A stretch of 64,000 nt of DNA from an uncultured Flavobacteriales bacterium (GCA_913020155.1 CAJWBA010000001.1:62001-126000), one strand, 5' to 3'; shown: positions 18,506-27,544, counted from the first letter of the stretch. The notes: generated by a model from the letters alone, not told the origin. Program-made: numbers and translations.

Positions 18506-18613
18506 TTTTATGAGGATTGATTGATGTCTGATACAATTCGCAGAACGCGGATCACTAGAAATGACTTTATACAACAAAAAACAACTCAAGCGGATCATAC
18601 AAATAATAATTGT

Positions 18614-20839
18614 TTAAAATTTAAATGTAGCCCCTAACAGGAAATTAGTTCCCGCTTGAGGATAATACCCCACACCTTCAATTGTAACAACCTCACCAGG
18701 TGTAGAAGAGTCGTCATCATAGAAGTAGAAAAAACCGTTAGAACTATATTTTTTATCAAAAATATTGTTGATCAACAACGAAAATTGTACTTCTTTGATC
18801 CATGAATCGGGAATCCAAACATAACTGATGTTGGTGTCATTTGTAAAATAGGACTCTAGTTTGGAAAGCGCTGCATCAATATTTCCCATGTACTGCTCGC
18901 CAACGTATTTAGTCAATAGTGCAATTCGAAATACAGTACTCGGACTGTACACCAAATTACTTGCTGCAATCACACTAGGAGCATAGGAGATATTTGTCTT
19001 GCCTAAGTTTTGTTGTATGCCATTTTTTCTAAAATAAAAGTTTTTGTTTTTATTGGTACTCAAAGCCATGTTGGATTGCCACACCCACTGATCACTTAAT
19101 TGAATAGCGGCATCAACCTCTAGTCCAAAGCGGTAACTATCCCCACTGTTGGTTCTAATGGGTTCACCAACTGCATCAAGTGCCCCCGTAAGTACAAGTT
19201 GATTTTTGTAATCCATGTAATAAAGGTTTGCGGATAGTTGGATTTTTTGCTTCTTGAATCGCCATCCCGCTTCAAAATCATGAAGGGTTTCAGATTTTGG
19301 GGTTCCGTTTTCGTAATCCGAACGATTAGGTTCTCGTTGCGCTTTTGCATAAGAAAAATAGTATCGTGAAGCTTCAGAAGCTTTGTAAGTAATTCCAGCT
19401 TTAGGGTTGAAAAAAGAGAGTTGATCGTCAAAATCTATTTCACTTGGCCCTTTTACTGTTCCTTTAGAATTATAAATTACCGAACGGTATTGCAAGTCTA
19501 CATAAAGCGTCCAAGCGTTGTTGAATTGATGGGTTACTTTTGAATAAAAATTGAAATCATTTTTATCAGCAGTGCTTTCATAAAAGCGATGATTAGGAGC
19601 TGCATTACTTGTGTACTGTGTCCATACTAAATTTCCAAAATGACTACCCTCATATCTGCTAAAAGAGCCACCAAATACGGCACTGGTAAGGGTCTTGTCA
19701 TAATTCAAAGAAAAAGTGGCTACATAGAAATCGTTGTCTAACCATTTTCGACTTATGTTTTCAGAGGAATTGATTGTTTCTCCTCCAATAGTAATTGGAT
19801 TGATCTGAAGGTAATCGAAATTCAATTCATCTTCAAAGGTTATGTTTTGAATTTTCCATCTATCATTGTACTCCTCGTAATAACCCTCCCCGTGTGTAAA
19901 ATTTAAGCCAATATTTGAAGACCAAAAGGAGTTATATTGTTGTATCCAGTGAATTTGAAAATGGTCTTGTTTGTAATTGTCAAATTGATTGTCATAAAAT
20001 CCAATTAAATTTCCCAAATCGTCATAAATCTCTCCAGCAGGGTTGTAGCGTCTGTTTGAGGCAAGAGTTGCTGGATCTAATCCAACCCAAGAGTGGTAAG
20101 TGATTTCATGCCCTCCAAAACTGAGTGCTTTAACCAAGGTGTTTTCGTCTTGAAATAAACCCTGAAAAAAATATGATTTTAAATCGGACGTAGCTCGGTC
20201 CACATAACCGTCAGATTTTATGGTAGCTACTCTCCCAGAAAACTCAAAATGATTGTTCAATAGACCTGTTGAAAATTTGAGGGTGTTTTTGAGTGTTCCA
20301 AAACTACCTGCACTGCTTGCAATTTTTGCAAAAGCATCTGCTGATGGTGCGCTTGTAGTCAAGTTGAGACTTGCGCCAAATGCTCCCGCTCCATTGGTTG
20401 ATGTTCCTACACCTCTTTGAAGTTGAATGCTTTCAACCGAAGAAACAAAATCAGGTAAGTTTACCCAATAAGTCCCTTGAGATTCTGAATCGTTGTAGGG
20501 AATTCCATTGATGGTAACATTTACCCGAGAAGCATCACTTCCACGTACACGAATCCCCGTGTAACCGATTCCAGCTCCAGCATCACTAGTGGTTACTACT
20601 GCTGGTAAAAAATTGAGTAGGATTGGTAAATCTTGACCTAGGTTTCGTTCTTTTAAAGCTTCTGCTTGAACTTCTGAGAAAGTTAATGGTTGATTTTCAT
20701 TTATTCTTAATCCTGCTAAACTTACTTCTTCAAGGCTTATTAGCGAATTGGTTAAAGAATCTGATACTTGTTTTTTTTGTTGAGCAAAAAGAAAAACACT
20801 TCCAATTACCCAAGCAGATAGCACATGACATTTTTTCAT
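18614..20839 (-). CDS. TonB-dependent outer-membrane receptor, probable thiamine uptake
   Basis: Outer-membrane beta-barrel importer of 741 residues from MKKCHVLSAWVIGSVFLFAQ, a signal peptide; the ATG nine codons upstream only adds MLFVKFIFR. The plug domain lies at about 50-165 (RVRGSDASRVNVTINGIPYND) and the barrel fills the rest, ending in a terminal Phe (LLGATFKF). It has no N-terminal carboxypeptidase-like domain and no SusD partner, so it is not a polysaccharide-utilisation SusC. A TPP riboswitch 62 bases upstream makes thiamine or a precursor the likely cargo. The substrate is inferred from regulation, not from the protein itself. Confidence 0.92.
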   Translation of the reverse strand: MKKCHVLSAWVIGSVFLFAQQKKQVSDSLTNSLISLEEVSLAGLRINENQPLTFSEVQAEALKERNLGQDLPILLNFLPAVVTTSDAGAGIGYTGIRVRGSDASRVNVTINGIPYNDSESQGTYWVNLPDFVSSVESIQLQRGVGTSTNGAGAFGASLNLTTSAPSADAFAKIASSAGSFGTLKNTLKFSTGLLNNHFEFSGRVATIKSDGYVDRATSDLKSYFFQGLFQDENTLVKALSFGGHEITYHSWVGLDPATLASNRRYNPAGEIYDDLGNLIGFYDNQFDNYKQDHFQIHWIQQYNSFWSSNIGLNFTHGEGYYEEYNDRWKIQNITFEDELNFDYLQINPITIGGETINSSENISRKWLDNDFYVATFSLNYDKTLTSAVFGGSFSRYEGSHFGNLVWTQYTSNAAPNHRFYESTADKNDFNFYSKVTHQFNNAWTLYVDLQYRSVIYNSKGTVKGPSEIDFDDQLSFFNPKAGITYKASEASRYYFSYAKAQREPNRSDYENGTPKSETLHDFEAGWRFKKQKIQLSANLYYMDYKNQLVLTGALDAVGEPIRTNSGDSYRFGLEVDAAIQLSDQWVWQSNMALSTNKNKNFYFRKNGIQQNLGKTNISYAPSVIAASNLVYSPSTVFRIALLTKYVGEQYMGNIDAALSKLESYFTNDTNISYVWIPDSWIKEVQFSLLINNIFDKKYSSNGFFYFYDDDSSTPGEVVTIEGVGYYPQAGTNFLLGATFKF

Positions 20840-20900
20840 TCGAAAAATAAATTTTACGAATAACAAAGGGCAACTATTCTTGGTACATTAATTAAAAAAA

Positions 20901-20983
20901 CTACTTCCCTTAGCAGCATTACCTGCTCAGGTTCATAGGGTATGATCTCAGCTCGTTATTTTGAGCACCCCTTTGAGAAAGTA
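20901..20983 (-). ncRNA. TPP riboswitch (thi element)
   Basis: Read on the minus strand, the segment contains the conserved thi-box parts in order: AAAGGGGTGCTC, the CTGAGA of helix P2/P3 (GAGCTGAGATCATACCC), and ACCTGAGCAGGTAATGC, closed by complementary ends (TACTTTCTC near 20983 with GGGAAGTA near 20902). It sits between its own promoter and the TonB receptor gene, so thiamine diphosphate should repress receptor synthesis. Confidence 0.95.
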
Positions 20984-21013
20984 CAAATTTAACTCTTTTT
21001 TTGTTCTAAACAA
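20984..21013 (-). promoter_or_regulatory. Promoter of the TPP riboswitch-receptor transcript
   Basis: On the minus strand, TTG (21013-21011), a 19-base spacer and TAAATTTG (20991-20984) form a good Bacteroidota promoter. It starts inside the last codons of the upstream DUF4301 gene and would start RNA just at the riboswitch. Confidence 0.7.
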
Positions 21014-22503
21014 TCATTTATTGTTTTTAACGAACGAAATGTTGACTGTGGAATTTTTACAAAAATTGAATTCCAATACGCCATACTTCCATTCCAAAGA
21101 CCCGGATATTCAAATATTTTGATTGTCCTGCCTTTGTGAACCTTTTTAGAAATAATGTAGCGATCATCGTCTTTAAACTTTTCTAAATCCCAAGGCTTTT
21201 GATCGAAATTTTTGAGACCACAAACCATATTAACAGGGTTAAAAAAAGAACTGTCTTTAAGGGTGTATGGTTTGTCTTCGAGTTCACTGGATTCAACAAT
21301 TTGTAAATACCGTTGTTCATCTTTTTCAACCCAAAAAGGAGCACCCCCATGTTTCCCAGAATTGAGAATCATTCCGCAAACCCGAAGCGGTCTGTTTAAA
21401 AATTCCATAAGGAATATTTTTTTTTCTTCAAGTGTTGAAGAGCTTAAGCGTTGATTCAGATCAATGTGGAAACTTTCTTTGATGAATGATAAAGTATTTT
21501 CAACTGCGTTTGGTCCATTTTCTTTGAGGTAGTTTAAAAGCGATTCAATCTTATTTAAATTTTTTAGGTAAAGACCTCCTAAGGTTTTTTGAGAGTTTAC
21601 ACAGCTGTTATCATCAGGCCAAACACTATCTACTGTTTTAATAAAAACTAAGTCGGATTGAATTCGTTTTATGTTTTCTAAAAGGGCACCATGACCAGCT
21701 TTTCTGAAAACTATTTGATTTTTTTTGTCCCTCAAAATAGTATTATTTTCGTTCAGAGAAACACTATCTGTATTTGTGTTTTGAAAAGAATAATCGATTT
21801 GTAGACGCTTTTGGTCTCGCATAGAAAGTTGCTTACAAAACTCTTTTTCTAAAGCAATAAATTCTAAGAGCTGATCTGGATCAATTGCAAAATGTATCTT
21901 AACATTTGAAGTATTCGAAAAAAGGGAAAGTGCTTCTAAAATTTGAAATTCATATGCTGTTTTATTTAATTCTTTAGATGAATTGAATATTGGTAAAAGT
22001 GCTTTTGCCTTTCCCTCCATTCCCAAATTTTGATCTTCAAGTAGAGTTTGAACAAAATGAAAAAAAAATTGCCCTCGATTCTTAAAGGGTCCCTTCTTTT
22101 TATCTATGTAGTTTTTTATGCCTAAATAAAACGGGTATTCTTCTAAATGCTCAACAAAAAACTGCAACTCTTTTTTATGCCCATCAGCAAAATAGTTTTC
22201 GATTGAAACTTTCAATGGATCAAAAGAGTCGATGAATTCTCTAAGAAATAAAAACATCCTTGAAGCTAATCCTGAGGCGGGAACAAATTTTAAAGGACTG
22301 ATAGTAGATCCATGTTGATCAAAATATGCTTGAAACAGGGTTTGTTCTTCGGAGCTAAATTCTTGGATACCCTCTCCCAAAGCTGCTGGTTTAACTATGG
22401 AAAAGTCACTTTTTTCAGCTCTTAATTTGAGCAACTGTTCTTGAATCAACAGCGTGTTTTTATTAATAGAATTTAAGGCCTTAAAGTCTTTCTGAGTCAG
22501 CAT
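20989..22503 (-). CDS. DUF4301 family protein
   Basis: A 504-residue soluble protein of a Bacteroidota-restricted family without assigned activity. Recognisable conserved blocks are PLKFVPASGLASRMF (near 77-90), FRKAGHGALLENI (near 260) and SGKHGGAPFWV (near 385). The Gly/Lys/His-rich blocks recall nucleotidyltransferase-like sugar-phosphate enzymes, but no catalytic set can be assigned. It overlaps the NadR-like gene by 23 bases and precedes the riboswitch-controlled receptor, which suggests a cofactor or salvage link. Function is unknown. Confidence 0.85.
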   Translation of the reverse strand: MLTQKDFKALNSINKNTLLIQEQLLKLRAEKSDFSIVKPAALGEGIQEFSSEEQTLFQAYFDQHGSTISPLKFVPASGLASRMFLFLREFIDSFDPLKVSIENYFADGHKKELQFFVEHLEEYPFYLGIKNYIDKKKGPFKNRGQFFFHFVQTLLEDQNLGMEGKAKALLPIFNSSKELNKTAYEFQILEALSLFSNTSNVKIHFAIDPDQLLEFIALEKEFCKQLSMRDQKRLQIDYSFQNTNTDSVSLNENNTILRDKKNQIVFRKAGHGALLENIKRIQSDLVFIKTVDSVWPDDNSCVNSQKTLGGLYLKNLNKIESLLNYLKENGPNAVENTLSFIKESFHIDLNQRLSSSTLEEKKIFLMEFLNRPLRVCGMILNSGKHGGAPFWVEKDEQRYLQIVESSELEDKPYTLKDSSFFNPVNMVCGLKNFDQKPWDLEKFKDDDRYIISKKVHKGRTIKIFEYPGLWNGSMAYWNSIFVKIPQSTFRSLKTINDCLEQKKS

Positions 22504-23056
22504 TCAACAAAAATATACTATCTATTGCTGTCTGGGCTGATTTAATTCTATTTTCTCTGCTCCCTTTAATATGTTTGTACTCTAAATTTCTTTTAATCAG
22601 ATTTTTATGAAAATATTTAAACATTTTTTTTCGATCATTAGGGCGGTCTCTTAAGTCATCTTTTTCCCACGGAACATCAATTCCAGTAAGCAGGTAAAGA
22701 TCGTAATAAACTTGCTCTGCTGCTTGCTTAATCAAGGGGTCGCAATACCCATCAAAATGAGTTTCAGACCAAATCTGAGTTACCAGAATATTCGTGTCAC
22801 AAAACAATATTTTGTTGGCTTTGGTGATCTGTTGATTCTCTAATTCCATCTGACCTTTTGCTATCAAGGGTAGCTCATCTAAGGAACAAAATTCTTTTTT
22901 TTGATCCCACTTGTTTTGCAAATACGATCGAGCAAATTCTGGAACCCACTCAGTTTTGTAATGAGCTGCAAGATCTTGACACAAGGTTGTTTTTCCAGTG
23001 CTCTCAGAACCATAAACCACTACACGAAATATTTTAGATGGTTTTTGATGAATCAA
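22481..23056 (-). CDS. P-loop ATPase/kinase of the NadR (nicotinamide riboside kinase) type
   Basis: A 191-residue P-loop kinase resembling the C-terminal ribosylnicotinamide kinase domain of NadR. The Walker A motif GSESTGKTT is at 16-24, followed by WVPEFARSYL, CDTNILVTQIW and a lid-type DLRDRPNDRKKMF. There is no nicotinamide mononucleotide adenylyltransferase domain. NAD salvage is the family role. Its position between a thiamine-binding-type protein and a TPP-regulated receptor leaves room for a vitamin kinase with another substrate, which is inference only. It overlaps the downstream DUF4301 gene by 23 bases. Confidence 0.85.
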   Translation of the reverse strand: MIHQKPSKIFRVVVYGSESTGKTTLCQDLAAHYKTEWVPEFARSYLQNKWDQKKEFCSLDELPLIAKGQMELENQQITKANKILFCDTNILVTQIWSETHFDGYCDPLIKQAAEQVYYDLYLLTGIDVPWEKDDLRDRPNDRKKMFKYFHKNLIKRNLEYKHIKGSRENRIKSAQTAIDSIFLLNADSERL

Positions 23057-23068
23057 TACTGATATCTA

Positions 23069-23329
23069 TTAAAAATTAGGAATATAGTTACTGCGGTCAC
23101 TTTTTACTATTTTCAAATTCACTACACCAGATTCTATGTTTCCAAAACTATCTTCTATTGAATTAACTAGAAAATTCATTAAAGATAAATAGGGTCCATA
23201 AATCTGGGTGCTGAGAGGATTCTCCAAAACTTTAAACTCTGATGCTCGTAAAACTTTTATGAACTCCTTGATGGAAGTTTCGTACTCATTTTGTAGCGGT
23301 AATAAAGTTATTTCAACTGAAATATTCAT
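23069..23329 (-). CDS. UPF0045/MTH1187-type thiamine-binding protein
   Basis: An 86-residue ferredoxin-like-fold protein of the MTH1187/YkoF-related family, members of which bind thiamine. The opening MNISVEITLLPLQNEYETSI and the LSTQIYGPY segment are characteristic. It lies between the phosphopantetheinyl transferase gene (3 bases apart) and the NadR-like kinase (12 bases apart), in a minus-strand group whose next transcript is TPP-riboswitch controlled. Binding of thiamine or a pyrimidine precursor is inferred from family and context. Confidence 0.75.
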   Translation of the reverse strand: MNISVEITLLPLQNEYETSIKEFIKVLRASEFKVLENPLSTQIYGPYLSLMNFLVNSIEDSFGNIESGVVNLKIVKSDRSNYIPNF

Positions 23330-23332
23330 CTT

Positions 23333-23962
23333 TTATGAATTTAAAATAGCCATACACAACTGACCATTATTTATTGATTGAAAATGTAAAGTAAATGAAT
23401 ATTCTTTTTCCAAATGGGTCAAAGTTGCAAAACCTTTTTTGTCGATCATGGAAAAAGAATGTACTTCTATTTGTGTTGAAAAATGTATTCCAGCCATTCC
23501 AAAAGCTTTGTAAACAGCTTCTTTTGCCGTCCAAAGCCGGGTTAAAGAAAAGATTTGATTTTCATTGTGCAATGCAAACATTTCTTTTTTGTGGACAAAC
23601 TTGGGTGCGATCTTGACAATTTTTCCTCGGTGAGTTTCTAGGTCTATTCCAACTTGCTTTTGAGAGACTATAGCAGCTGCATAATTTTGGGTGTGGGATA
23701 ATGAACAGTGTTTTTGAGTATCTAAATATGGTGCTCCGCTTTCTTTGAAATGAAGATTATTTATTGAAACTCCCAGGGAGCTTAAACTGGCTCTAGTGGC
23801 TAAAAACTCGAGTCTATGATTTGGAGTTTTCCTGTTTTCTAATTTTTGCATCTCTGATGGGGGTAAATCCAAAAGATGAATTAATTCCTGTTCTGTCTCT
23901 TCGATTTTCCAAAGAATTAATTTGGTGTTTGAATCTAATTGAATCTCTTGGAAAACTGGCAT
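23333..23962 (-). CDS. 4'-Phosphopantetheinyl transferase superfamily protein
   Basis: Sfp-like enzyme that moves phosphopantetheine from CoA to a carrier-protein serine. It has 209 residues with VGIDLE at 104-109 (Mg-binding Asp107 and Glu109) and WTAKEAVYKA at 144-153 (Glu148, Lys152). No carrier protein or synthase gene is nearby, so it may serve fatty-acid ACP or a remote pathway. It is divergent from ahcY, with only 63 bases between the two start codons. Confidence 0.9.
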   Translation of the reverse strand: MPVFQEIQLDSNTKLILWKIEETEQELIHLLDLPPSEMQKLENRKTPNHRLEFLATRASLSSLGVSINNLHFKESGAPYLDTQKHCSLSHTQNYAAAIVSQKQVGIDLETHRGKIVKIAPKFVHKKEMFALHNENQIFSLTRLWTAKEAVYKAFGMAGIHFSTQIEVHSFSMIDKKGFATLTHLEKEYSFTLHFQSINNGQLCMAILNS

Positions 23963-23984
23963 TTTTTAATTCTTTGAAAATCCT

Positions 23985-23992
23985 TACTTTTG
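23985..23992 (+). promoter_or_regulatory. Putative -7 box of the ahcY promoter
   Basis: TACTTTTG matches TAnnTTTG, 33 bases before the ahcY ATG. There is no well-placed TTG -33 element. Confidence 0.45.
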
Positions 23993-24025
23993 CAAGGAAA
24001 TTATACTAAGATAAAAATAAAAACT

Positions 24026-25342
24026 ATGACTGAAAAAATCGCACATCTAGCTTACAAGGTAAAAGATATTTCGCTTGCCGATTGGGGAAGAAAGGAAATT
24101 GAACTCGCAGAAGCTGAAATGCCAGGGCTTATGGCCTTGCGAAAGCAATATGGCGAATCCAACCCTTTGGCTGGTGCTCGAATTGCTGGGTGTTTGCACA
24201 TGACGATTCAAACTGCTGTTTTAATCGAAACTCTTGTTGCTCTTGGAGCTGACGTGACTTGGAGTTCTTGTAACATTTTCTCTACACAAGATCATGCTGC
24301 TGCTGCAATCGCTGCTGCAGGAATACCAGTTTATGCATGGAAAGGAATGGACGAAGAGGAGTTTGACTGGTGTATTGAGCAAACCCTATTTTTTGGTGAA
24401 GATCGAAAGCCTTTGAATATGATTTTAGATGATGGAGGTGATTTAACCAACCTTGTATTAGATCATTACCCAAAGCTAGTTAAAGAAATAAAAGGATTAT
24501 CTGAAGAAACGACGACTGGAGTTCATCGTTTGTATGAACGAATGAAAAATGGAACCCTCCCTTTACCTGCAATCAATGTTAATGATTCGGTTACTAAATC
24601 AAAATTTGACAATAAATACGGATGTAAAGAAAGTGCTGTTGATGCTATTCGAAGAGCAACCGATGTAATGTTAGCAGGGAAAAGAGTAATTGTTGCTGGT
24701 TATGGTGATGTAGGTAAGGGTACTGCTGCTTCTTTTAGAGGTGCTGGATCTATCGTTACCGTAACAGAAATCGATCCTATTTGTGCGCTTCAGGCTGCAA
24801 TGGATGGTTTTGAAGTTAAAAAAATCAGTTCTATTGTTGAGAATGCTGACATCATAATTACAACAACAGGAAACAAAAACATTATTCGAGCAGAACACTT
24901 CTTGAATATGAAAGACAAAGCAATTGTTTGTAACATTGGACATTTTGATAATGAAATTGACATGTCCTGGTTGAACGATACTTATGGAGCTTCCAAAGTT
25001 GAAATCAAACCTCAGGTGGATAAATACACGCTTGAAAATGAAAAAGAACTTATTGTTTTGGCAGAAGGTCGTCTGGTAAACTTAGGCTGTGCAACTGGTC
25101 ACCCAAGTTTTGTGATGAGTAATTCGTTTACCAATCAAACCTTAGCGCAATTGGAACTTTGGAATAATTCGGAAAAATATGATAAAAAAGTATACATGCT
25201 TCCCAAACATTTGGATGAAAAGGTTGCAGCGCTTCATCTGAGTCACCTAGGGGTTGAATTGGAAGAACTTTCACAAGAGCAAGCAGAATATATTGGCGTA
25301 ACCGTGGAAGGGCCGTTCAAACCGGAATACTATCGCTATTAA
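24026..25342 (+). CDS. ahcY: Adenosylhomocysteinase
   Basis: Hydrolyses S-adenosylhomocysteine to adenosine and homocysteine, clearing the product of SAM methylation. From [21 protein letters not shown] it has 438 residues; an upstream in-frame ATG at 23990 overlaps the promoter box and is rejected. Substrate-domain segments ([16 protein letters not shown]) and the NAD-binding [17 protein letters not shown] near residue 230 are intact, as is the C-terminal KPEYYRY. It is monocistronic with a strong terminator. Its activity would support the several methyltransferases of the glycan locus. Confidence 0.97.
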   Translation: MTEKIAHLAYKVKDISLADWGRKEIELAEAEMPGLMALRKQYGESNPLAGARIAGCLHMTIQTAVLIETLVALGADVTWSSCNIFSTQDHAAAAIAAAGIPVYAWKGMDEEEFDWCIEQTLFFGEDRKPLNMILDDGGDLTNLVLDHYPKLVKEIKGLSEETTTGVHRLYERMKNGTLPLPAINVNDSVTKSKFDNKYGCKESAVDAIRRATDVMLAGKRVIVAGYGDVGKGTAASFRGAGSIVTVTEIDPICALQAAMDGFEVKKISSIVENADIIITTTGNKNIIRAEHFLNMKDKAIVCNIGHFDNEIDMSWLNDTYGASKVEIKPQVDKYTLENEKELIVLAEGRLVNLGCATGHPSFVMSNSFTNQTLAQLELWNNSEKYDKKVYMLPKHLDEKVAALHLSHLGVELEELSQEQAEYIGVTVEGPFKPEYYRY

Positions 25343-25353
25343 GATGTTTTTAC

Positions 25354-25400
25354 AAAAAAAGAAAAGCCGAGCACATAGGGGGCTCGGCTTTTCTTTTTTT
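25354..25400 (+). terminator. Rho-independent terminator after ahcY
   Basis: A perfect stem with core GAAAAGCCGAGC (25361-25372) and GCTCGGCTTTTC (25382-25393), extended by seven A/T pairs, ends in a T-run. Confidence 0.93.
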
Positions 25401-25429
25401 GTTATCATGTATCCAAAAACTAATTTTTT

Positions 25430-26644
25430 ATGAGATCCTTATTACCGTTATTTTTATTTTTTTTAGCTGTTCTTCCTCAAAGTAGTTTTGCCCAATCTCA
25501 ACTCAATGTTCAAAAAATGGTGCCCTTTGAAAACTTTTTAAAAGAAGAAATTAAAAATTTGAATATCGGTGGAGCAGAAGTGTTAATTTATAAAAACAAA
25601 GAAGTTGCATGGCACAAAGCATTGGGATATGTGAATTTAACAACCAAAGAGCCTCTCAATAAAAATAGCATCTATTACATTCAATCCATGACCAAACCCA
25701 TCATCAGTGTTGCAATAATGCAACTTGTAGAAAAAGGATTGGTTGATCTTGAAGATAGAGCTCAAAAGTATGTTCCTGAGCTTGCGAACTTGAGAGTAAA
25801 CATTGATTCGAGTATGGGTGTTGAGGGTCCTACCGAAGACCGTGAAAGCGATATTACAATTAAACAACTGCTTACCCACACTGCTGGCTTTTCTCATGGT
25901 TTGGAAACAACACAATTTGATCTGGAACTGTTTAAGCTGATGTATAATGATTTGTTTAATCCTAGAGAATATACAAAAATCGAAGAACGTATTGATCAAC
26001 TTTTGAAAGCCCCATTAATAGGGCAACCAGGAAAGCAATGGGAATACAGTGCTTCTCCTGATCTTTTAGCATTAATTCTTCAGCGAGTATCTGGTCAGAG
26101 CGTAAATACGTATTTAAAGGAATTTATTTTTGAGCCCTTAGGTATGACCGAAACAGGGTATAATGTGTCTCCTTCTAATGCAAATAGAGTTATGTTGGTT
26201 TACCTAAAAAATGAGGCACAGGAATTGATCCCCAGCCCATACCAAGTTCCGACTCAAGGAAATACTGTTTATGGAGGAACCCACGGATTATTTTCTTCAA
26301 TGGAAGATTATTTACGCTTTTGTAAAATGGTTTTAAATAACGGTAGTTTGAATCGAAAATCGATTCTAAAACCAGAAACCATTGCTTTGATGGAACAAAA
26401 CCATGTTGGTTCTATGCTGGGAGGTGCAAGAGGTTTTGGACTTGGATTTGGAGTTTTGGTTGATACCGATAAAGACCCTAGTCCGGGCAGTAGTGGACAA
26501 ATTTATTGGGGAGGTTTTTTCAAAACACACTTTTTTATCGATCCTGCAGAAGATTTGATTGCTATTTTTATGACACAAAAATTTCCAAGTAATGAAGAAT
26601 ATGTGATTGCTATGAATCGCTATGTTTACTCTGCATTGGAATAA
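25430..26644 (+). CDS. Exported serine hydrolase (beta-lactamase/esterase-like)
   Basis: Penicillin-binding/class C beta-lactamase-like hydrolase of 404 residues. The signal peptide is about 1-21 (LPLFLFFLAVLPQSSFAQ). Catalytic SxxK is SMTK at 86-89, the Tyr motif is YSAS near 206, and the third motif reads GGTHG in place of KTG. That pattern fits family VIII esterases and related D-amino-acid peptidases rather than true beta-lactamases. It stands alone between ahcY and rpmA. It is probably periplasmic; the substrate is unknown. Confidence 0.88.
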   Translation: MRSLLPLFLFFLAVLPQSSFAQSQLNVQKMVPFENFLKEEIKNLNIGGAEVLIYKNKEVAWHKALGYVNLTTKEPLNKNSIYYIQSMTKPIISVAIMQLVEKGLVDLEDRAQKYVPELANLRVNIDSSMGVEGPTEDRESDITIKQLLTHTAGFSHGLETTQFDLELFKLMYNDLFNPREYTKIEERIDQLLKAPLIGQPGKQWEYSASPDLLALILQRVSGQSVNTYLKEFIFEPLGMTETGYNVSPSNANRVMLVYLKNEAQELIPSPYQVPTQGNTVYGGTHGLFSSMEDYLRFCKMVLNNGSLNRKSILKPETIALMEQNHVGSMLGGARGFGLGFGVLVDTDKDPSPGSSGQIYWGGFFKTHFFIDPAEDLIAIFMTQKFPSNEEYVIAMNRYVYSALE

Positions 26645-26658
26645 AGGTGGTTTTTGTC

Positions 26659-26688
26659 AAAAAAATCAGGCTATTGCGAGGTTTTTTT
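26659..26688 (+). terminator. Weak bidirectional terminator candidate
   Basis: Seven A (26659-26665) can pair with seven T (26682-26688), closed by one C-G pair and one T-G wobble around a 12-base loop. It is AT-rich and of low stability, but it lies exactly between the convergent hydrolase and rpmA genes. Confidence 0.3.
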
Positions 26689-26707
26689 ATGAATAGTCGT
26701 TTGATCT

Positions 26708-26968
26708 CTACGATTCAAAAGGAATAACAGACACGTATGATCTGTTGTTTCTCTTTTTAGTAAAATGTACTAATCCATCTACTTTTGCATGAAGGGTATG
26801 GTCTTTTCCTAGATAAACGTTTTCACCAGGATTGTGAGCCGTACCTCTTTGACGTATGATGATGTTTCCAGCTCTAGCTGCTTGTCCACCGAAGATTTTT
26901 ACTCCGAGTCGTTTCGATTCTGATTCTCTACCATTCTTCGAACTACCTACTCCTTTCTTGTGAGCCAT
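26708..26968 (-). CDS. rpmA: 50S ribosomal protein L27
   Basis: Large-subunit protein near the peptidyl-transferase centre. It has 86 residues and starts [22 protein letters not shown], the typical form without an N-terminal cleavage peptide. [13 protein letters not shown] is also typical. It lies 22 bases after rplU in the standard rplU-rpmA operon. Confidence 0.97.
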   Translation of the reverse strand: MAHKKGVGSSKNGRESESKRLGVKIFGGQAARAGNIIIRQRGTAHNPGENVYLGKDHTLHAKVDGLVHFTKKRNNRSYVSVIPFES

Positions 26969-26990
26969 ACTGTTTCTTTTTAGTGATAAA

Positions 26991-27494
26991 TTATGCCTTC
27001 AATGCGGCAATTAAATCTGCTTTTTTCATGGCAGAAATTCCCTTTATTCCTTTTGCTTTGGCAAGGCTTTTTAACTCTGTTACTGTTTTTCCCATAAGAT
27101 CTTGTGCTTTGGGAGCTGCAGCCTTCATAGCTGGTGCCTTTTTTGCTGAACCCTCAGGAACAGCTGCTTTTTTAGCATCTTCTTTTGAAGAAATATTTTC
27201 AATTAAAATTTCTGTTAAGGCTTGACGGTGTCCATTTTTAACACGATACCCTTTTCTACGTTTTTTCTTGAAAACGATTACTTTGTCACCTTTAAGGTGT
27301 TTTACTACTTTCGCTTCTACTGAAGCTCCAGTAATAGCCGGGGCGCCAAGAGTTACTTGTGTACCATTGTCCAAAAGGTAAACTTTATCGAAAGAAACTG
27401 AGCTTCCTTCCTCACCTTGTAAACGATGTACATAGACTTTTTGATCTTTTGCAACTTTGAATTGCTGCCCTGCTATCTCTACGATTGCATACAT
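26991..27494 (-). CDS. rplU: 50S ribosomal protein L21 with C-terminal Rho_N/SAP-like domain
   Basis: Residues 1-102 are a normal L21 ([29 protein letters not shown]). An Ala/Lys linker (103-131) then leads to about 35 residues (132-167; [27 protein letters not shown]) that match the helix-extended-helix of Rho N-terminal/SAP nucleic-acid-binding domains. The total of 167 residues exceeds the usual 100-105. It is first gene of the rplU-rpmA operon, with its own promoter and a leader of roughly 13 bases. Confidence 0.95.
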   Translation of the reverse strand: MYAIVEIAGQQFKVAKDQKVYVHRLQGEEGSSVSFDKVYLLDNGTQVTLGAPAITGASVEAKVVKHLKGDKVIVFKKKRRKGYRVKNGHRQALTEILIENISSKEDAKKAAVPEGSAKKAPAMKAAAPKAQDLMGKTVTELKSLAKAKGIKGISAMKKADLIAALKA

Positions 27495-27513
27495 TTTATT
27501 TATTTTAAGACTG

Positions 27514-27544
27514 CAAATTTACAGTTTTATTGTAGACTACCAAA
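27514..27544 (-). promoter_or_regulatory. Promoter of rplU-rpmA
   Basis: On the minus strand, TTTG (27544-27541), a 19-base spacer and TAAATTTG (27521-27514): the best match to the Bacteroidota consensus in this window. Confidence 0.8.

Noticed and set aside
18614-20839. Polysaccharide utilisation locus (SusC-like) interpretation of the TonB receptor
   Set aside because: There is no SusD gene, no N-terminal carboxypeptidase-like domain, no glycoside hydrolases, and a TPP riboswitch controls it.
23990-24025. ATG at 23990 as the ahcY start
   Set aside because: It would begin inside the TACTTTTG box and adds residues not found in adenosylhomocysteinases.
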